Notes under the pieces: model-generated
What the model was told of the DNA's origin: nothing
The model's input: the letters and a program-made list of their open reading frames with translations, nothing else
Databases searched by the model: none
Program-made: the position numbers and the translations under genes
In this document: positions 1 to 6,664 of the stretch, in pieces
Numbering within the stretch: position 1 is the stretch's first letter
How the letters are laid out: each line of letters begins with the position of its first letter
Source of the DNA: Chthoniobacterales bacterium
GTDB taxonomy: Bacteria; Verrucomicrobiota; Verrucomicrobiia; Chthoniobacterales; JACTMZ01
Assembly: GCA_021463515.1 (NCBI GenBank)
Contig: JAJTYZ010000057.1
Location: 1-33,379 of the forward strand
DNA: 33,379 bases
Reading direction: 5' to 3'

Positions 1-1
1 C

Positions 2-844
2 CTCCGGGAAAACGGAGCGGCCGCCCTCTATTTTCATCACGTACAACCGTTGCTTGACACCCTGAATGCTAGAAAAATCCGGCCATTGCTTTGGCATGAC
101 ATGATGCTCACGTGGGATGACGAGGCACTGCGGAATATGGGGCGGCAGGCGGGCATTGTTATCTGGGGTTATCACGGCCACCCGGATGAGTCGCCGCATC
201 ATTTTAGTTCGCAGCAGATCGCCAGGTTTGCGGAGCTTGGTCTGACGACTTTCGGAGCGACGGCGTTTAAGGGCGCGGAAGGAACCAATGTGGATCGTCC
301 GGTTTTCGCCAGCCGCATGAAGAATGCCGCAGGGTGGGTGGAAATTTCGCAGCGTCACCATTTGGCGGGCCTCATCACCACCGGATGGAGCCGCTATTGC
401 TATAACACCTGCCAATGCGAGGCGTTCGAGGCGTGTCTGGATATCCTTCTCGCTCAAGCTCTCTTGATGCACGATGGACATTACCCGGAGGACATCATGG
501 CACAAGCCCCGGAAATGATCGGAAAACTTTGGAAGCGTGAAGAAGGGGAACGCTATGCCAAAGTGCGAGCGGCGGCGGAGCATTTCGCGGCGATGCACGA
601 GGATGTCTGGTATGACGTTCGCACGCATCTTTCGCATTGGGCCGCTCTACGTCATGATCCGCGCAGAAGGCCCTCTGCGCTCTACCAGCAGACTTTTGAG
701 AAACATTATGAGGCTGCCGTCAAAAGCGGTGAAGAATACCGTGCTGCACTTGCGCCCTTGATTCCAGGAGCCTGCCTGGACGCCTATTTCATGGAGCGCC
801 TCACGGCAGTTAAATTGGTAAAAGACATTCCCCTGCCTTCGTAA
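2..844 (+). CDS. GH20-like glycoside hydrolase, 3' part (5' end outside window)
   Basis: The reading frame is open from the left edge, so the true start lies outside the window and 280 residues are visible. The text resembles the C-terminal half of the TIM barrel of family 20 glycosidases (beta-N-acetylhexosaminidase-like). A 'RPLLWHDMML' strand-turn is followed by 'IVIWGYHG', a 'TTFGATAFKG' segment and 'TTGWSRY', where tryptophans typically line the sugar pocket. The catalytic Asp-Glu pair of GH20 would lie in the missing upstream part, so activity cannot be judged. The expected reaction is hydrolysis of terminal N-acetylhexosamine residues, but the exact substrate is unknown. The stop codon is one base before the start of the small HTH gene. 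The family call is from pattern recognition; a related GH20-like enzyme of another specificity is possible. Confidence 0.7.
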   Translation, partial: LRENGAAALYFHHVQPLLDTLNARKIRPLLWHDMMLTWDDEALRNMGRQAGIVIWGYHGHPDESPHHFSSQQIARFAELGLTTFGATAFKGAEGTNVDRPVFASRMKNAAGWVEISQRHHLAGLITTGWSRYCYNTCQCEAFEACLDILLAQALLMHDGHYPEDIMAQAPEMIGKLWKREEGERYAKVRAAAEHFAAMHEDVWYDVRTHLSHWAALRHDPRRRPSALYQQTFEKHYEAAVKSGEEYRAALAPLIPGACLDAYFMERLTAVKLVKDIPLPS

Positions 845-845
845 A

Positions 846-1022
846 ATGGAGCCTACGTTTTCTCGAATTCTCAAAGACTATCAGGAACGGCATCAGATCA
901 CCCAGAATGAAACGGCGACGAAGTTGGGCATTTCGGTGCGCACGCTGCAGAATTGGGAGATCGCTCGGAACATGCCGCGTGGCTTCGGGCTGCGGGCCTT
1001 GATCGAAGCTTTGGCACGCTGA
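846..1022 (+). CDS. Small solitary HTH (XRE-type) DNA-binding protein, copy A
   Basis: This 58-residue protein is almost entirely a helix-turn-helix domain. 'ITQNETATKLGISVRTLQNWE' scans as helix 2, turn and recognition helix of the XRE/Cro fold, followed by 'IARNMPRGFGLRAL'. It begins one base after the glycosidase stop and ends 30 bases before the convergent hicB stop. A second, closely similar gene lies at 2444-2650, and the similarity continues through the 3' flank into hicB. From memory, short solitary HTH proteins of this type are numerous in some Verrucomicrobiota-like genomes. It may regulate or belong to the neighbouring toxin-antitoxin locus, but no catalytic domain is attached and its target is unknown. 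No Shine-Dalgarno sequence is evident. Confidence 0.7.
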   Translation: MEPTFSRILKDYQERHQITQNETATKLGISVRTLQNWEIARNMPRGFGLRALIEALAR

Positions 1023-1094
1023 CGTTATCGGTCTTTGGAATTTTGAAGAGTGCTACGCAGTCCCCAGCTTTTTTACGGCCCATTGATTGAGGCT
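860..1094. repeat. Direct repeat, copy A (HTH gene plus hicB 3' end)
   Basis: This block of roughly 235 bases covers most of the HTH gene, the 30-base convergent gap and the last 13 codons of hicB. It matches 2488-2725 in the same orientation, with scattered substitutions and a 3-base indel in the gap. Similarity fades a few bases beyond the 'SLNQWA' codons of hicB. The two copies flank hicA, hicB and the DinJ/YafQ pair. Confidence 0.8.
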
Positions 1095-1370
1095 TATCCC
1101 TTCGCTTGCGGCTTCGGCAATGAGTCGGCGATGCAGTGTTGGCGGAATGCGGACGACGAATTTCCCACTGCACGGTTTCTCGGGTTGTTCCCCTCGCTTA
1201 GCACAGAATGCCAGATAATCCTCCACGCTTTCCCTTAAAGCTTTTTTTAGCTCATCAACGGTCTTGCCTTGGAAGGTCACAACGTCGCGCAAACCGATCA
1301 CTTCACCGTGGAAGATTTCGGCGTCATCATCGTAAGCCACATTTCCAGTATATCCTTTGTATGTCATCAT
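1053..1370 (-). CDS. hicB: HicB-family antitoxin
   Basis: A 105-residue protein. Residues 1-55 form a HicB-like partial RNase H fold: 'YKGYTGNVAYDDDAEIFHGEV' leads to 'FQGKTVDELKKALRESVEDYLAFC'. The C-terminal part, 'RIPPTLHRRLIAEAASEGISLNQW', is a ribbon-helix-helix-like DNA-binding segment. HicB proteins neutralise the HicA mRNA interferase and repress their own promoter. The start ATG overlaps the hicA stop by four bases (ATGA), so the toxin gene comes first and the two are translationally coupled. The 3' end is duplicated as a short remnant at 2684-2725. The likely operator is the palindrome at 1633-1651. Confidence 0.9.
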   Translation of the reverse strand: MMTYKGYTGNVAYDDDAEIFHGEVIGLRDVVTFQGKTVDELKKALRESVEDYLAFCAKRGEQPEKPCSGKFVVRIPPTLHRRLIAEAASEGISLNQWAVKKLGTA

Positions 1371-1621
1371 GGTTCAACTCCCGCTTCGGTGAGAAACCGC
1401 CTCACGCTTTTGAGTGCGCCTTTATCCGTGTTCGGTGCTGGGTGCGGACGATGGAATACAGCTCTTATCCCTTCCAAAGCCACGCGAACCCGTGAACCAG
1501 AACCTTCGGAAACTTCCGCGCCTAAAGCACAAAACAGCTTCTCGATATCGCGCCACGCCACATCGCCTCGCACGGGTTGTTCGAACACCTTTCGAAGCGT
1601 CTGGCGGTGCTTGTTGTTCAT
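1367..1621 (-). CDS. hicA: HicA-family mRNA interferase toxin
   Basis: An 84-residue protein of the usual HicA size and dsRNA-binding-like fold. The N-terminus 'MNNKHRQTLRKVF' is a typical HicA start. 'DIEKLFCALGAEVSEGSGSRVRV' forms the helix-strand core, and 'AVFHRPHP' carries the histidine expected at the active site. HicA toxins cleave mRNA when not bound by HicB. The gene is followed by hicB with a 4-base overlap. Its start codon is only about nine bases from a strong -10 element, so the transcript would have almost no leader. Nothing suggests inactivation. Confidence 0.9.
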   Translation of the reverse strand: MNNKHRQTLRKVFEQPVRGDVAWRDIEKLFCALGAEVSEGSGSRVRVALEGIRAVFHRPHPAPNTDKGALKSVRRFLTEAGVEP

Positions 1622-1630
1622 TCATAAACT

Positions 1631-1659
1631 ATGATACTGATGTGCAGTATCGTTGTCAA
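1631..1659 (-). promoter_or_regulatory. hicAB promoter with embedded operator palindrome
   Basis: On the minus strand, TTGACA (1659-1654) and TATCAT (1636-1631) are separated by exactly 17 bases, a near-consensus sigma-70 promoter. The spacer and part of the -10 are covered by the perfect inverted repeat GATACTG-ATGTG-CAGTATC (1633-1651), where a bound HicB dimer would block RNA polymerase. The -10 ends nine bases before the hicA ATG. Confidence 0.75.
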
Positions 1660-1818
1660 CCTAGAAGTTTGTGGTATAGAGCAACCTGGATTCTGTCCTT
1701 GCATGGGTGGAATTGTCGTGCTGCCCCGTGCCTTCTAATTGGGGGACACCAACACCTCCACGCGAAATTTAGAAAAAATTAACGACGATGAAGACAAGAA
1801 CACAGAGGAAGTACTTGT

Positions 1819-1832
1819 ATTGTATCCACAAT
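1819..1832. promoter_or_regulatory. Possible dinJ/yafQ operator (short inverted repeat)
   Basis: The inverted repeat ATTGT-ATCC-ACAAT lies 17 bases before the antitoxin ATG, where DinJ/RelB-type antitoxins normally bind. The arms are only five bases and no convincing -35/-10 pair could be assigned, so this is tentative. Confidence 0.3.
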
Positions 1833-1849
1833 GAGACCACATTCAAGGC

Positions 1850-2110
1850 ATGAGTAAAACGGCCACAATACGCACCCGCATTGAACCAGACCTCAAAAGC
1901 GAAGTGGATGACATTCTCTTTCAATTAGGGCTTACGGCTTCGGAAGCAGTACAACTCCTTTACCGGCAAATCAAGTTGCAGCGCGGCTTTCCCTTCGAGG
2001 GGCGGATTCCCCATAGTCTGACCGTGCGCACCTTGAAGGCCAGCCAATCAGGGGAGAATGTGAAACGCTTCGATCGCAAGGAAGAACTCTACGCCGATCT
2101 TGGTTTGTGA
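1850..2110 (+). CDS. dinJ: DinJ/RelB-family antitoxin
   Basis: An 86-residue protein with the DinJ/RelB pattern. An N-terminal ribbon-helix-helix ('TIRTRIEPDLKSEVDDILFQLGLTASEAVQLLYRQI') is followed by a flexible toxin-binding tail with 'GFPFEGRIPHSL'. It should dimerise on the operator upstream and wrap around the toxin encoded next. The stop overlaps the GTG start of the toxin gene by four bases, the usual antitoxin-first arrangement for this family and opposite to hicA-hicB. The family call is firm; the choice between the names DinJ and RelB is convention, favoured here by the YafQ-like partner. Confidence 0.88.
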   Translation: MSKTATIRTRIEPDLKSEVDDILFQLGLTASEAVQLLYRQIKLQRGFPFEGRIPHSLTVRTLKASQSGENVKRFDRKEELYADLGL

Positions 2111-2382
2111 GGACTTTCAGCCGAACCCGTCAATTTAAGAAAGACGTCAAACGTGTTGGCAAGCGTGGAAAGGACATGGCTCAACTTCGGGTGATCCTTG
2201 ACTTGTTGATTGAGGGCAAGCCTCTTCCAGCAGAATATAAAGATCATCCCCTGCGCGGCGACTTTTTTGGAAGTCGAGATTGCCATATTGAGCCGGATTG
2301 GGTGCTAATCTACACCCTTACCGAAAAGGACACCCACGTTTGCTTTGAACGAACAGGGACACACAGTGACCTATTTCGCTGA
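2107..2382 (+). CDS. yafQ: YafQ-family ribosome-dependent mRNA interferase toxin
   Basis: A 91-residue RelE/ParE-fold toxin that starts at GTG inside the antitoxin stop (GTGA overlap). The YafQ landmarks are present: 'DHPLRGDF', 'DCHIEPDWVLIY' and the C-terminal 'RTGTHSDLF'. They supply the histidine, aspartate and phenylalanine residues used by YafQ to cut mRNA in the ribosomal A site. The length matches the family and all expected catalytic positions appear intact. The parallel HicAB pair 500 bases away gives this island two complete type II toxin-antitoxin systems. Confidence 0.88.
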   Translation: MRTFSRTRQFKKDVKRVGKRGKDMAQLRVILDLLIEGKPLPAEYKDHPLRGDFFGSRDCHIEPDWVLIYTLTEKDTHVCFERTGTHSDLFR

Positions 2383-2443
2383 ATTTGTTGACGTGCGGCG
2401 TCTCTAGACATTACCTCGATTCTCTGCCTACGCTTCTCACGTA

Positions 2444-2650
2444 ATGCTGCCCATACCCAAAGTGCCACCTATCACCTCCGAACAATTTGCCCGTCTCCTC
2501 AAAGACTATCGGGAACGGCATCAGCTCACTCAGAATGAGGCGGCGGCGAAATTGGGTGTTTCGGTGCGCACGTTGCAGAATTGGGAGATCGCCCGCAACA
2601 TGCCTCGTGGCTTTGGGCTGCGGGCCTTGGTGGGGATTTTGGCACCCTGA
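2444..2650 (+). CDS. Small solitary HTH (XRE-type) DNA-binding protein, copy B
   Basis: A 68-residue paralogue of the gene at 846-1022. Its HTH text 'LTQNEAAAKLGVSVRTLQNWE' is followed by 'IARNMPRGFGLRAL', nearly identical to copy A. The N-terminus is about ten residues longer ('MLPIPKVPPITSEQFARLL') and unrelated upstream, so the duplication boundary falls inside the gene. Downstream, the same convergent gap leads into a 13-codon hicB remnant instead of a full hicB. No toxin domain is present. Role unknown; a regulator of the nearby toxin-antitoxin genes is conceivable. Confidence 0.65.
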   Translation: MLPIPKVPPITSEQFARLLKDYRERHQLTQNEAAAKLGVSVRTLQNWEIARNMPRGFGLRALVGILAP

Positions 2651-2725
2651 CGTTATTGGTCTTTGAAGTTTTGAAGATTAGTGCTACGCAGTCCCCAGCT
2701 TTTTTATAGCCCATTGATTGAGGCT
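2488..2725. repeat. Direct repeat, copy B (HTH gene plus hicB remnant)
   Basis: This is the second copy of the block at 860-1094. It ends within the duplicated 'SLNQWA' codons of hicB, 14 bases before the stop of the M24 peptidase gene. The abrupt end marks a recombination or deletion junction. Confidence 0.8.
2684..2725 (-). pseudogene. hicB C-terminal remnant
   Basis: Read on the minus strand, these codons give SLNQWAIKKLGTA and a TAG stop. This is identical to the hicB C-terminus at 1053-1094 except for one Val to Ile change. Upstream of it the hicB text is replaced by sequence leading straight into the end of the M24 peptidase gene. The rest of hicB and any second hicA are absent, so this is a dead fragment left by duplication and deletion. 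Confidence 0.8.
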
Positions 2726-2739
2726 GCCTCCTTTTGCGT

Positions 2740-3840
2740 TCACAACTCTAGCGGAACATCCAAATTTGACAAAAGGCGGCGGCCCTTTTCTGTCACTACA
2801 ACCATATCCTCGTGTCGCGCTCCACCGATTTTGGGATAATACAGTCCGGGCTCTACGGTGAATACCTGCCCGGCTTGAAATACCGCTGCTGCAAAGCGTG
2901 GTTCCTCGTGCAAATCCAACCCCAGCCCATGCCCTGTACCATGGAAAAACCCCGTCCAACGTCCGTCCTCCTGCTTCGTCTCATAACCCTTGGCCTTAAA
3001 AAAATCCAACACTTCTGCATGAACCTTTTTTCCTTTCACTCCAGGCTTAATCGCACGGATAGCGAGTTTCTGGGCGTCACACACCGTCTGCCACAGGGCG
3101 CGTTGGGCGTCGTCGGCGCGGCCTTTGACAACCGTTCGTGTCAAGTCACCAAAATACCCCGTCTTTCTGTCTTTAGGAAATACATCTAAAATTATCAATT
3201 CCTCCGCACACAATGGCCCGCTCCCGCGTTCATGCGGGTCGCATGCCTGACGTCCGCCCGCAACAATGGTGCCATCGGCAAGCCCCCCCGCTCGCAGGAT
3301 CGCGATGTCAATTTCCGCTCGTAAAAGTTCACTAGTCAGGGTCTGCCCACCCCACGTCAAAAGGCGTTTTGCCCCGATCCTTGCCGCGCGAAGAATTTCG
3401 ACTGCTCGTAAAATTCCAATTTGCGACAACTCGGCAGCCTGACGAATTTTTTTCAATTCTCCTTGTGTTTTGATGGTGCGTTGCGGCCAAAAGTGTCCCT
3501 TCGTTGGAATGACCTTAATTCCTGACGCCTCCAAACTCCGTGCCAATCCGAGCGGAAAATTTCCCGGAACTTCGATGCGCCGTATTTTTTGATTCCGCAA
3601 TAAGGCCACGATAGCACCGCCCGCAATCTTCTTTTTTTGGGCTTCCTTCGTCAGCTCGCTCCACGAAAGTACCTCATCCACCTGCGCTTCTCGTCGCCCG
3701 CGATCAATTTCCAGATCGCTGAGGAGGAGCATTTTTTTCCCTTTGTGTTCCAAAAATAAAAAAGCATCCGGCGCATGAAATCCGGTTGCATAAAGCATGT
3801 CCGCCGATTCCGGGCTTCCCGCATAAATAAGCTTAGCCAT
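2740..3840 (-). CDS. M24B metallopeptidase (Xaa-Pro aminopeptidase/dipeptidase-like)
   Basis: A 366-residue protein with a creatinase-type N-terminal domain (about 1-125) and a pita-bread M24 catalytic domain (about 130-366). The five dimetal ligands are all visible: Asp219 ('ILDVFP'), Asp232 ('GDLTRT'), His304 ('GTGHGLGLDLHE'), Glu330 ('VEPGLY') and Glu344 ('RHEDMVVVT'). It should be a cytosolic enzyme releasing an N-terminal residue before proline, or splitting Xaa-Pro dipeptides. Choosing between PepP and PepQ from sequence alone is not safe. It stands alone, with its 3' end abutting the hicB remnant, and appears to be a core gene caught inside the accessory island. Confidence 0.88.
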   Translation of the reverse strand: MAKLIYAGSPESADMLYATGFHAPDAFLFLEHKGKKMLLLSDLEIDRGRREAQVDEVLSWSELTKEAQKKKIAGGAIVALLRNQKIRRIEVPGNFPLGLARSLEASGIKVIPTKGHFWPQRTIKTQGELKKIRQAAELSQIGILRAVEILRAARIGAKRLLTWGGQTLTSELLRAEIDIAILRAGGLADGTIVAGGRQACDPHERGSGPLCAEELIILDVFPKDRKTGYFGDLTRTVVKGRADDAQRALWQTVCDAQKLAIRAIKPGVKGKKVHAEVLDFFKAKGYETKQEDGRWTGFFHGTGHGLGLDLHEEPRFAAAVFQAGQVFTVEPGLYYPKIGGARHEDMVVVTEKGRRLLSNLDVPLEL

Positions 3841-4001
3841 CGTTAAAGGTTACCTCGTTGGAGCCGCCAAGATGCGCAGGAGTACCCAGCGATGCAAGCG
3901 CGGGGAATATTGGTCATGCTTAAGTGTGCTTGTGATGCAGGGTGATTGCATGATGTTCGGATTTGGTTTTCTATGTTATATGCTGTATTGATAGCAATCA
4001 G

Positions 4002-4973
4002 ATGATTTCAGCAGAGCATCCTTTTGAAGCGTGGTTAACGATCTGTCGGGAGCAAATTGAAGGGTTTCTCCAAAACCCTCCAGCATTACGATGGGATGAT
4101 TTTTGGCTGAATCCGAGAAGATTGCGCGGCAGTGATTTTTTGATGCGATGGTCTCAAGGAGTTTGGAGTGAAAATCGCTTGGTAGAAGCTGTCAATTCCA
4201 CGAAGGATTTTATAGCACTTCCCTATGGCCCGAGTGGTACCGCGCCGACTAAAAATGTCAGGGAATTTGAGCTATATTTTGAGCGTTTGGAAGCGGCAGG
4301 GTTGGGGCATATTAAAAGGCCTGATTTGCTCATTTTTTCAAAGAACAGCCGGAACATTATAGAGCAAACCGTAGCCGAAATCGGCGGGAGTTCCGAGCTT
4401 CCCTTTGTTAAGGAAGAGCATCCACTGATACAAACACTTTTACGTCATGCGTTAATAGCTGTTGAATGTGAAAACAGCCTTTGGCGCACACAAAGGATGC
4501 CAGATTTTAAAACGCCGCTGCGACCACAACGACGATTGAATGGAAAACTCGGGCTTAAAAAAACTGCTGTTTTGCCGACGATTATCATTAAGGAAGAGGA
4601 TCGTGAACCTTTGAGGCGATGGCAGGAAGCTCATCGGGTTCCTCTCCATATTTGGCATGTATTTTTTGATAATGCTTACGGATTAGCATTCGATCGTGCC
4701 GAACAGTTAATTGCTGAAGGGTTAACGGAGCCTACAATACAGGTTTTTCAGGCTCCCGGGGGCGCGACAACGAAAAAGGCGATCTTTAAACACTATTACC
4801 ATTATGGTTATTCTTTGGGGAGAAGTTCTGAGGAACCCCGATTGCAGCCGGAATTTGTGGAGGATAAAAACGGACACATTTTACCTTATGTTACTTTTAT
4901 CGGTGGGAGATTGGAGTTATCGGAATCGGCTCTTGTGCTTTTGCGCCAAGTTGCTGCGGAGCGCGGGGTATGA
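4002..4973 (+). CDS. Type II restriction endonuclease, AccI-like
   Basis: A 323-residue protein that overlaps the following DNA methyltransferase by four bases (ATGA), the layout of a type II restriction-modification pair. Its text matches what I remember of the AccI endonuclease family (AccI cuts GT^MKAC), including 'YGPSGTAP', 'FELYFERLEAAGLG', 'KRPDLLIF', 'AVECENSLW' and 'QAPGGATTKK'. Asp108 with Glu155/Glu157 may form a variant PD-(D/E)XK centre in which the usual lysine is replaced. ATG at 4002 was chosen; the frame is also open to a TTG at 3963, and neither has a good ribosome site. The gene is visibly more A+T-rich than its neighbours, consistent with transfer. The recognition site is not proven. 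Confidence 0.72.
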   Translation: MISAEHPFEAWLTICREQIEGFLQNPPALRWDDFWLNPRRLRGSDFLMRWSQGVWSENRLVEAVNSTKDFIALPYGPSGTAPTKNVREFELYFERLEAAGLGHIKRPDLLIFSKNSRNIIEQTVAEIGGSSELPFVKEEHPLIQTLLRHALIAVECENSLWRTQRMPDFKTPLRPQRRLNGKLGLKKTAVLPTIIIKEEDREPLRRWQEAHRVPLHIWHVFFDNAYGLAFDRAEQLIAEGLTEPTIQVFQAPGGATTKKAIFKHYYHYGYSLGRSSEEPRLQPEFVEDKNGHILPYVTFIGGRLELSESALVLLRQVAAERGV

Positions 4974-6514
4974 CAGTTCCTATACAAAATCAACAAACCC
5001 TTCCCTCTGCCGGTGCCGCACGAGAGGCGTTGAGAGAAAAGGGGCAGTTTTGGACGCCTTTGTGGTTAGCAAAAGTTATGGCAGCATGGGTTACGGGATT
5101 AAAGCCTCCGCAGCTCTTTGATCCTGCTGTCGGCCCCGGAACCTTTTTTGCCGCCGCACGAGATGTAGGGTACCAAGGGGATTTTGCAGGTTATGAAGTG
5201 GATCACGCCTCTGTTCTTGAAGGCAAATATCTTAATTTGGAACCGTCCGATTTTTATCAAGTGGTTCTTGGTGATTTTATAGAAACAGAGCAAGAGCCTT
5301 CTTTCTCCGCGATTATTTCTAACCCGCCTTATATTCGGCATCATCGCCTCAGTGAAAATCGAAAGGCTCAACTAGGCACCATCGCCCAAGAAGTTTTGGG
5401 CTTTACGTTAGACGGGCGCGTCGGCCTTCATGTGTATTTTTTGCTCAAATGCCTTGAACTTCTTTCTGAGGGTGGGCGGCTTGCTTTTCTTCTTCCTGCT
5501 GATGTCTGTGAAGGGGTTTCTTCAAGAGCACTTTGGTATCGCCTTTGTGAACGATTTTACCTAGAGGCCGTTTTGACATTTGATAAGTCAGCAGCTCCAT
5601 TTCCCCAAGTGGATACCAATGCCATTGTCTTTTTGATTTCCAATAATGAGCCTAAGAAAATCATGCGATGGATTCGTGTTCTAGAGCGTGATGAACTCGC
5701 CCTCCGACGATTGTTGCAGGATGGAAAAAATGCAAAGGCTCGTTCAAGTGCTTACATTTGTCGTGAACGCCCCTTGTCTGAAGCACTTCGCACCGGCTTG
5801 TCACGTTCCGTTCGTACATCTTCTTCACATGGGATTTCTTTAACGCGCTTGGCCCGCGTTGTTCGTGGCATCGCTTCAGGTGCCAATGATTTTTTCTTTT
5901 TAACAGAGCGGCAGATTGACGAATTAGAGTTGGATTCCCGTTGTTTTGTCAGAGCTATTGGAAGAACAAGGGATTGTCGGGCGGAAAAAATGACCCATAA
6001 AATTTTGAATGAACTTGAGATGAAAGGGCGTCCGTCATGGCTGCTTTCCCTCGATCATTCGCTTAAAGAAACGTTGTCGCCCCCAATGCGTGCTTATCTT
6101 GAATGGGGAGAATCGCAGGGATTTCATGAGCGGGCCCTCATTAAAAGCCGTCGGCCTTGGTATAAGATGGAGCGACGGGAGCCACCGCCTATTTTATTTG
6201 CTTATCTCGGGCGCAGGGATTGCCGCTTTATTTTAAATGAAGTAGGCGTTGTTCCGCTGACTGGTTTCCTCTGCGTTTATCCGCACGACTCGCGACCTGA
6301 AGAAATAGAGAAACTTTGGCGTGCTTTAAATCACCCTGCCACCTTGGCTAATTTGGCGTTTGTTGGGAAATCTTATGGAGGAGGTGCCATCAAAGTAGAG
6401 CCGCGTCAATTGGAGGCACTAGAGATTCCTTCCTTTGTATTATCAGAAACGCATACGCTCCCATTGAAAGCACCCGCAATAACACCTCCTTTTCCACAAT
6501 TTGCAGAATCGTAG
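4970..6514 (+). CDS. Type II N6-adenine DNA methyltransferase (gamma-class)
   Basis: A 514-residue protein. Motif X-like 'KGQFWTP' (residues 24-30) comes first, then the SAM-binding motif I 'FDPAVGPGTF' (50-59) and catalytic motif IV NPPY (118-121). This order defines the gamma class of amino-methyltransferases. The large C-terminal half (about 270-514) would hold the target-recognition domain. It should methylate adenine in the site cut by the upstream endonuclease and so protect the host. It is coupled to that gene by an ATGA overlap and shares its A+T-rich codon use. Length and layout resemble M.AccI and M.HincII. No controller (C) gene is visible. Confidence 0.85.
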   Translation: MTVPIQNQQTLPSAGAAREALREKGQFWTPLWLAKVMAAWVTGLKPPQLFDPAVGPGTFFAAARDVGYQGDFAGYEVDHASVLEGKYLNLEPSDFYQVVLGDFIETEQEPSFSAIISNPPYIRHHRLSENRKAQLGTIAQEVLGFTLDGRVGLHVYFLLKCLELLSEGGRLAFLLPADVCEGVSSRALWYRLCERFYLEAVLTFDKSAAPFPQVDTNAIVFLISNNEPKKIMRWIRVLERDELALRRLLQDGKNAKARSSAYICRERPLSEALRTGLSRSVRTSSSHGISLTRLARVVRGIASGANDFFFLTERQIDELELDSRCFVRAIGRTRDCRAEKMTHKILNELEMKGRPSWLLSLDHSLKETLSPPMRAYLEWGESQGFHERALIKSRRPWYKMERREPPPILFAYLGRRDCRFILNEVGVVPLTGFLCVYPHDSRPEEIEKLWRALNHPATLANLAFVGKSYGGGAIKVEPRQLEALEIPSFVLSETHTLPLKAPAITPPFPQFAES

Positions 6515-6524
6515 AGCATGGCAC

Positions 6525-6539
6525 CTTGCGAAGCGCAAG
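6525..6539. other. Hairpin-forming inverted repeat after the restriction-modification genes
   Basis: CTTGCG-AAG-CGCAAG is a perfect six-base-pair stem with a 3-base loop, eleven bases after the methyltransferase stop. It is nested between GCATG (6517) and a downstream CATGC, which could lengthen the structure. No T-run follows, so it is not a classical intrinsic terminator. It could mark the 3' end of the mRNA or the island boundary. Confidence 0.35.
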
Positions 6540-6629
6540 ATTCCTTGCTTCATGCCAGCTCGTAAAACCGCTTAGGGCACTCGTGGCATGTCGCGAGAGA
6601 AAATTTTGAGTTTTCAAATTCGCACGGGA

Positions 6630-6658
6630 TTGAATGCCTTGGTAGGGTTCGTTATACT
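6630..6658 (+). promoter_or_regulatory. Predicted galE promoter
   Basis: TTGAAT (6630-6635) and TATACT (6653-6658) are separated by exactly 17 bases. The -10 ends six bases before the galE ATG at 6665, so transcription would start at or next to the start codon and yield a leaderless or nearly leaderless mRNA. Confidence 0.55.
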
Positions 6659-6664
6659 GGAAGA

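Noticed and set aside
1022-1053. Bidirectional terminator between the HTH gene and hicB
   Set aside because: There is a T-run inside the hicB end, but no stable stem precedes it in either direction.
1654-1849. tRNA or small RNA gene between hicA and dinJ
   Set aside because: No cloverleaf, anticodon arm or terminator could be drawn; only the two regulatory inverted repeats stand out.
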